Translations under genes and position numbers: made by a program
Assembly: GCA_964450405.1 (NCBI GenBank)
Contig: CAYVCQ010000009.1
Location: 62,001-126,000, forward strand
Direction of reading: 5' to 3'
From: WRGT01 sp964450405
GTDB taxonomy: Bacteria > Spirochaetota > UBA4802 > UBA5550
DNA: 64,000 bases
The notes under the pieces: generated by a model
The model's database searches: none
Seen by the model: only the letters and a program-made list of their open reading frames with translations
Told to the model about the DNA's origin: nothing
Shown here: positions 61,925-64,000 of the stretch, piece by piece
Layout: each line of letters opens with the position of its first letter
How positions within the stretch are numbered: the stretch's first letter is position 1

Positions 61925-62398
61925 CTAATCCTGAGAAATTTTTTCCGGCATAAATCTTCGTAAAACAAAAAGAAAAATATAGTAAAGAATTATAGTAACA
62001 GGAATTGTAATTATCATCCAGATAAAAAGTCCCTGAAGGTTTGCAACCCATAGTATTTTTACTGCTGAGAAAAATCCGCCTTTAAAAAGTTTAACAATTT
62101 CAGTAATTGTAAATTGAGTATTGGTATACCCCAGTATTTTCTCCCCGGCCTTTATAAACGGAATATAGAATATCAGCTGAAGAGGGTAGGCTATATAGTT
62201 TACAATCTGTATTGCGATAATATTAAGTCTTAACCAGAGCGCAAGAATAGCACATATTGCCGTTGATACGCCCATCATGGGGATTATACCTATTATAAAT
62301 CCGAATGCTATTGAGAGAGCCAACATTTCGGGGGAGACTCCCTGTTTAAGCAGATCTATTATGGGGAGGAATATTTTCTGTTTAAGATATCTTCTCAT
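61925..62398 (-). CDS. DUF2062 membrane protein
   Basis: 157 residues with four membrane helices. The DUF2062 signature GVSPEMLALSIAFGFIIGII, PMMGVSTAICAILALWLRLN and QIVNYIAYPLQLIFYIPFIK is clear. It sits in the inner membrane; no reaction is known. It is divergent from the arsR operon and shares the 156-base intergenic region with it. Confidence 0.85.
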   Translation of the reverse strand: MRRYLKQKIFLPIIDLLKQGVSPEMLALSIAFGFIIGIIPMMGVSTAICAILALWLRLNIIAIQIVNYIAYPLQLIFYIPFIKAGEKILGYTNTQFTITEIVKLFKGGFFSAVKILWVANLQGLFIWMIITIPVTIILYYIFLFVLRRFMPEKISQD

Positions 62399-62455
62399 GG
62401 AGCAGTACGTTTTGATGATCTGAATTTTCTGTCAATATTTAAACTGAAATTTATC

Positions 62456-62497
62456 TTGACAAAATTATATAAGTTTTATAGTTTGATAAATATCAAA
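62456..62497 (+). promoter_or_regulatory. promoter and candidate ArsR operator
   Basis: TTGACA at 62456-62461 with TATAGT at 62477-62482 (15-base spacing) is a possible promoter. TTTGATA (62482-62488) and TATCAAA (62491-62497) form a perfect 7-2-7 inverted repeat immediately after the -10. ATCAAAT-type palindromes are usual for ArsR-family repressors, so autoregulation is likely. Confidence 0.6.
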
Positions 62498-62554
62498 GTG
62501 TTGGATATTTATAAATTTTAAAAGATTTAAGCGGATAGGGAATATTAAGAGCTC

Positions 62555-62878
62555 ATGAAGAAAAGCGCAAAAAAACCTGTAGATATAAAAAGAATTACAA
62601 AGATATTTAAAGCTCTCTCAAACGAGAACAGGCTTGAGCTTTTCCTTGAGATATTAAGGATAAACGGGACATATTTTGAAACTGAGTGTGAGGAATGTTT
62701 CATAACCGATATCATGGGTACTCTGAATATCGGTGCGCCTACGGTCTCTCATCATATGAAGGAGCTTACTAATGCCGGTCTTGTCATCACAGAAAGAAAG
62801 GGGAAGTTTCTCACGGCGAAAATCAACGATGAACTTATCAGAGAATTGATCGATATTTTCTCAGTTGATAAAAGCTGA
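62555..62878 (+). CDS. ArsR-family transcriptional repressor
   Basis: 107 residues. Winged helix: KRITKIFKALSNENRLELFL, FITDIMGTLNIGAPTVSHHM (recognition helix TVSHHMKEL) and GLVITERKGKFLTAKINDEL. A Cys-rich stretch, TECEECFITD, occupies the position of the metal/thiol site of ArsR proteins (CVCD-like), so it may sense metals or thiol-reactive compounds. It is the first gene of a likely operon with the nitroreductase and flavodoxin-like genes; the palindrome in its promoter suggests autoregulation. Confidence 0.9.
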   Translation: MKKSAKKPVDIKRITKIFKALSNENRLELFLEILRINGTYFETECEECFITDIMGTLNIGAPTVSHHMKELTNAGLVITERKGKFLTAKINDELIRELIDIFSVDKS

Positions 62879-62944
62879 TTTTTTTTGGAATTATAGTTCG
62901 ATAATTGTCAAATTCTACAAACATTAAATTAAAGGAGAAAACTG

Positions 62945-63823
62945 ATGGCTGAAAGCATGTTAAACGGAAACAGCATTGAGGAGACTATTAGAAAGAGATA
63001 CTCCTGCAGATCGTATAAGGAAACCTCTCTTACAAAAAATGACAGAGACAAACTAGCAGAGTATATTTCACAAAACATTACAGGTCCATTCGGGAGCAGT
63101 GCAAGGTTTACATTGTTTGCAGCAGAATCATCTGCCAGCAGTGAGCTTAAAGGGCTTGGTACATATGGATTTATTAAAAATCCCGCAGCTTTTGTCGCCG
63201 GAGTAGTAAAAGAGGCAGAGATGAATCCGGAGGATTATGGCTATTCCATGGAGAGAATAATTCTTCATGCCACTGAGCTGGGACTCGGGTCGTGCTGGCT
63301 CGGCGGAAGTTTTAAAAGAAGCAGTTTTGCGGAAAAAGCGGGGATTGGTGATGGTGAGAGTGTACCGGCTGTGGCATCGATAGGTTATATAGCAGAGAAA
63401 AAAACAGGCACAGACCGTCTGTTGAGGGCCGGTGCAGGATCAAAAAAAAGGAAAAGTGCCGATGAACTTTTTTTCGACAGCAGTATTCGCAAGTTAAGTA
63501 TAAATTTTAATGAAAGATATGGTAAGGCGCTTGAAATGGTTCGACTGGCGCCATCAGCATCGAACAGACAGCCGTGGAGAGTGGTGAAGGAGGATGGAAA
63601 AAATTTATTTCACTTCTTTCTTGAGAGATCATCTGTGTATACCGGAATAATTAAACTTATGAAATATGCCGACTTGCAGAAGATAGATATGGGGATTGCA
63701 ATGTGTCACTTTGAGTGTGCGGCAATAGAATCGGGACTTCAAGGTAAATGGATAAACGAAAATCCCGCTGAAATAAAAGCTCCTGCCGGATGGGAGTACA
63801 GTATAACATGGGAAGGGAAATGA
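62945..63823 (+). CDS. nitroreductase-fold flavoprotein
   Basis: 292 residues. Two nitroreductase-type halves are seen: TIRKRYSCRSYKETSLTKND with GLGSCWLGGSFKRSSFAEKA and VPAVASIGYIAEKKTG, then MVRLAPSASNRQPWRVVKED and DMGIAMCHFECAAIESGLQG. This matches the putative TM-nitroreductase family, FMN-dependent and using NAD(P)H. RBS AAAGGAGAAAACTG. Substrate could be quinones, nitro compounds or metals. Its stop lies three bases before the flavodoxin-like gene, indicating an operon under the ArsR repressor. Confidence 0.88.
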   Translation: MAESMLNGNSIEETIRKRYSCRSYKETSLTKNDRDKLAEYISQNITGPFGSSARFTLFAAESSASSELKGLGTYGFIKNPAAFVAGVVKEAEMNPEDYGYSMERIILHATELGLGSCWLGGSFKRSSFAEKAGIGDGESVPAVASIGYIAEKKTGTDRLLRAGAGSKKRKSADELFFDSSIRKLSINFNERYGKALEMVRLAPSASNRQPWRVVKEDGKNLFHFFLERSSVYTGIIKLMKYADLQKIDMGIAMCHFECAAIESGLQGKWINENPAEIKAPAGWEYSITWEGK

Positions 63824-63826
63824 TAT

Positions 63827-64000
63827 ATGAAAATTACCAGGAGAAAGTTTACGCTGATGGCTCTTGCCGGCGCGGCTGGTTTGTATTTTTCAGGTGTATT
63901 AAAGGGAAATGAATTGGAATCCGGAAGAAAAATGAAAACTAATAAAGTTAAAAGAGGACTTGTTGTCTGGTATAGTCAGACCGGGAATACTGCGCGAATA
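63827..64000 (+). CDS. flavodoxin-like protein with Tat signal, 3' end outside window
   Basis: 58 codons visible. MKITRRKFTLMALAGAAGLY has the twin-arginine motif TRRKFT and a hydrophobic core, so export by Tat with bound cofactor is likely. The mature part begins RGLVVWYSQTGNTARI, with the FMN-phosphate loop of flavodoxins (SQTGNTA). Starts three bases after the nitroreductase stop. An exported or lumen-facing flavodoxin domain is unusual. Only the N-terminus can be judged. Confidence 0.75.
   Translation, partial: MKITRRKFTLMALAGAAGLYFSGVLKGNELESGRKMKTNKVKRGLVVWYSQTGNTARI

Noticed and set aside
1..64000. CRISPR arrays, tRNA or rRNA genes, intact transposases or prophage
   Set aside because: No regular spacer-repeat array, no T-loop or cloverleaf sequence and no transposase or phage structural motif was seen in either strand by eye; a tRNAscan, Rfam or ISfinder search would settle it.

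Overview
The window is an AT-rich stretch of a diderm bacterium. Evidence for an outer membrane is a TonB-dependent receptor with its own ExbB-ExbD-TonB, several predicted beta-barrel proteins, many lipoproteins and a dTDP-rhamnose operon. A monomeric [FeFe] hydrogenase, a probable PPi-type phosphofructokinase and menaquinone made by the futalosine route suggest an anaerobic or facultative metabolism. Large sensor proteins ending in SpoIIE phosphatase domains, the futalosine genes and the GH13-GT5 fusion fit an environmental spirochaete (Spirochaetota), but nothing here proves the phylum. A 100-N gap flanked by an exact 55-bp duplication shows that the sequence comes from a scaffolded short-read assembly. 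Layout, 1-10 kb: a glycogen/starch enzyme fusing an alpha-amylase domain to a glycogen-synthase domain (cut by the window edge); a SpoIIE phosphatase / TPR protein / Sm-like-domain protein operon; a seven-repeat propeller lipoprotein. 10-16 kb: TonB-dependent receptor, two small related lipoproteins, ExbB, ExbD, TonB, then a decayed DUF559 endonuclease remnant inside a G-rich element. 16-21.6 kb: an unrecognised 1168-residue exported protein made of aromatic repeats, and a REC-REC-GGDEF diguanylate cyclase. 21.6-30.2 kb (minus strand): rmlA-rmlC-rmlD-rmlB, an outer-membrane protein, a J-domain protein, the [FeFe] hydrogenase and a DUF3187 barrel. 30.2-43 kb: cold-shock protein, an ORF6N protein split by the assembly gap, thiM under a TPP riboswitch, a conserved protein with a phosphorylase-like motif, a class III aminotransferase, a phosphofructokinase, a second seven-repeat lipoprotein, a class 3 lipase and a beta-propeller lipoprotein. 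43-53.7 kb: a membrane-bound AraC-type regulator, a methyltransferase, all five futalosine genes (mqnE-mqnA, mqnC, mqnD-mqnB) and a large hybrid kinase-phosphatase. 53.7-64 kb: a minus-strand set of a TetR regulator, an acetoacetate-decarboxylase-like protein, a ketopantoate-reductase-like protein, YciB and a dienoyl-CoA isomerase; then TrmB regulator, diaminopimelate decarboxylase, MtfA-like peptidase, DUF2062 protein, and an ArsR-nitroreductase-flavodoxin operon that runs off the window. The most informative non-coding content is regulatory (TPP riboswitch with an SD-masking stem, paired TetR palindromes around a terminator, ArsR and TrmB candidate operators) and repetitive. At least five kinds of roughly 100-150-bp inverted-repeat elements occupy intergenic spaces, one kind present as an inverted pair around yciB, another containing the DUF559 remnant. 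No rRNA, tRNA, CRISPR array or intact transposase was seen. All family assignments come from reading motifs by eye; no database search was possible.
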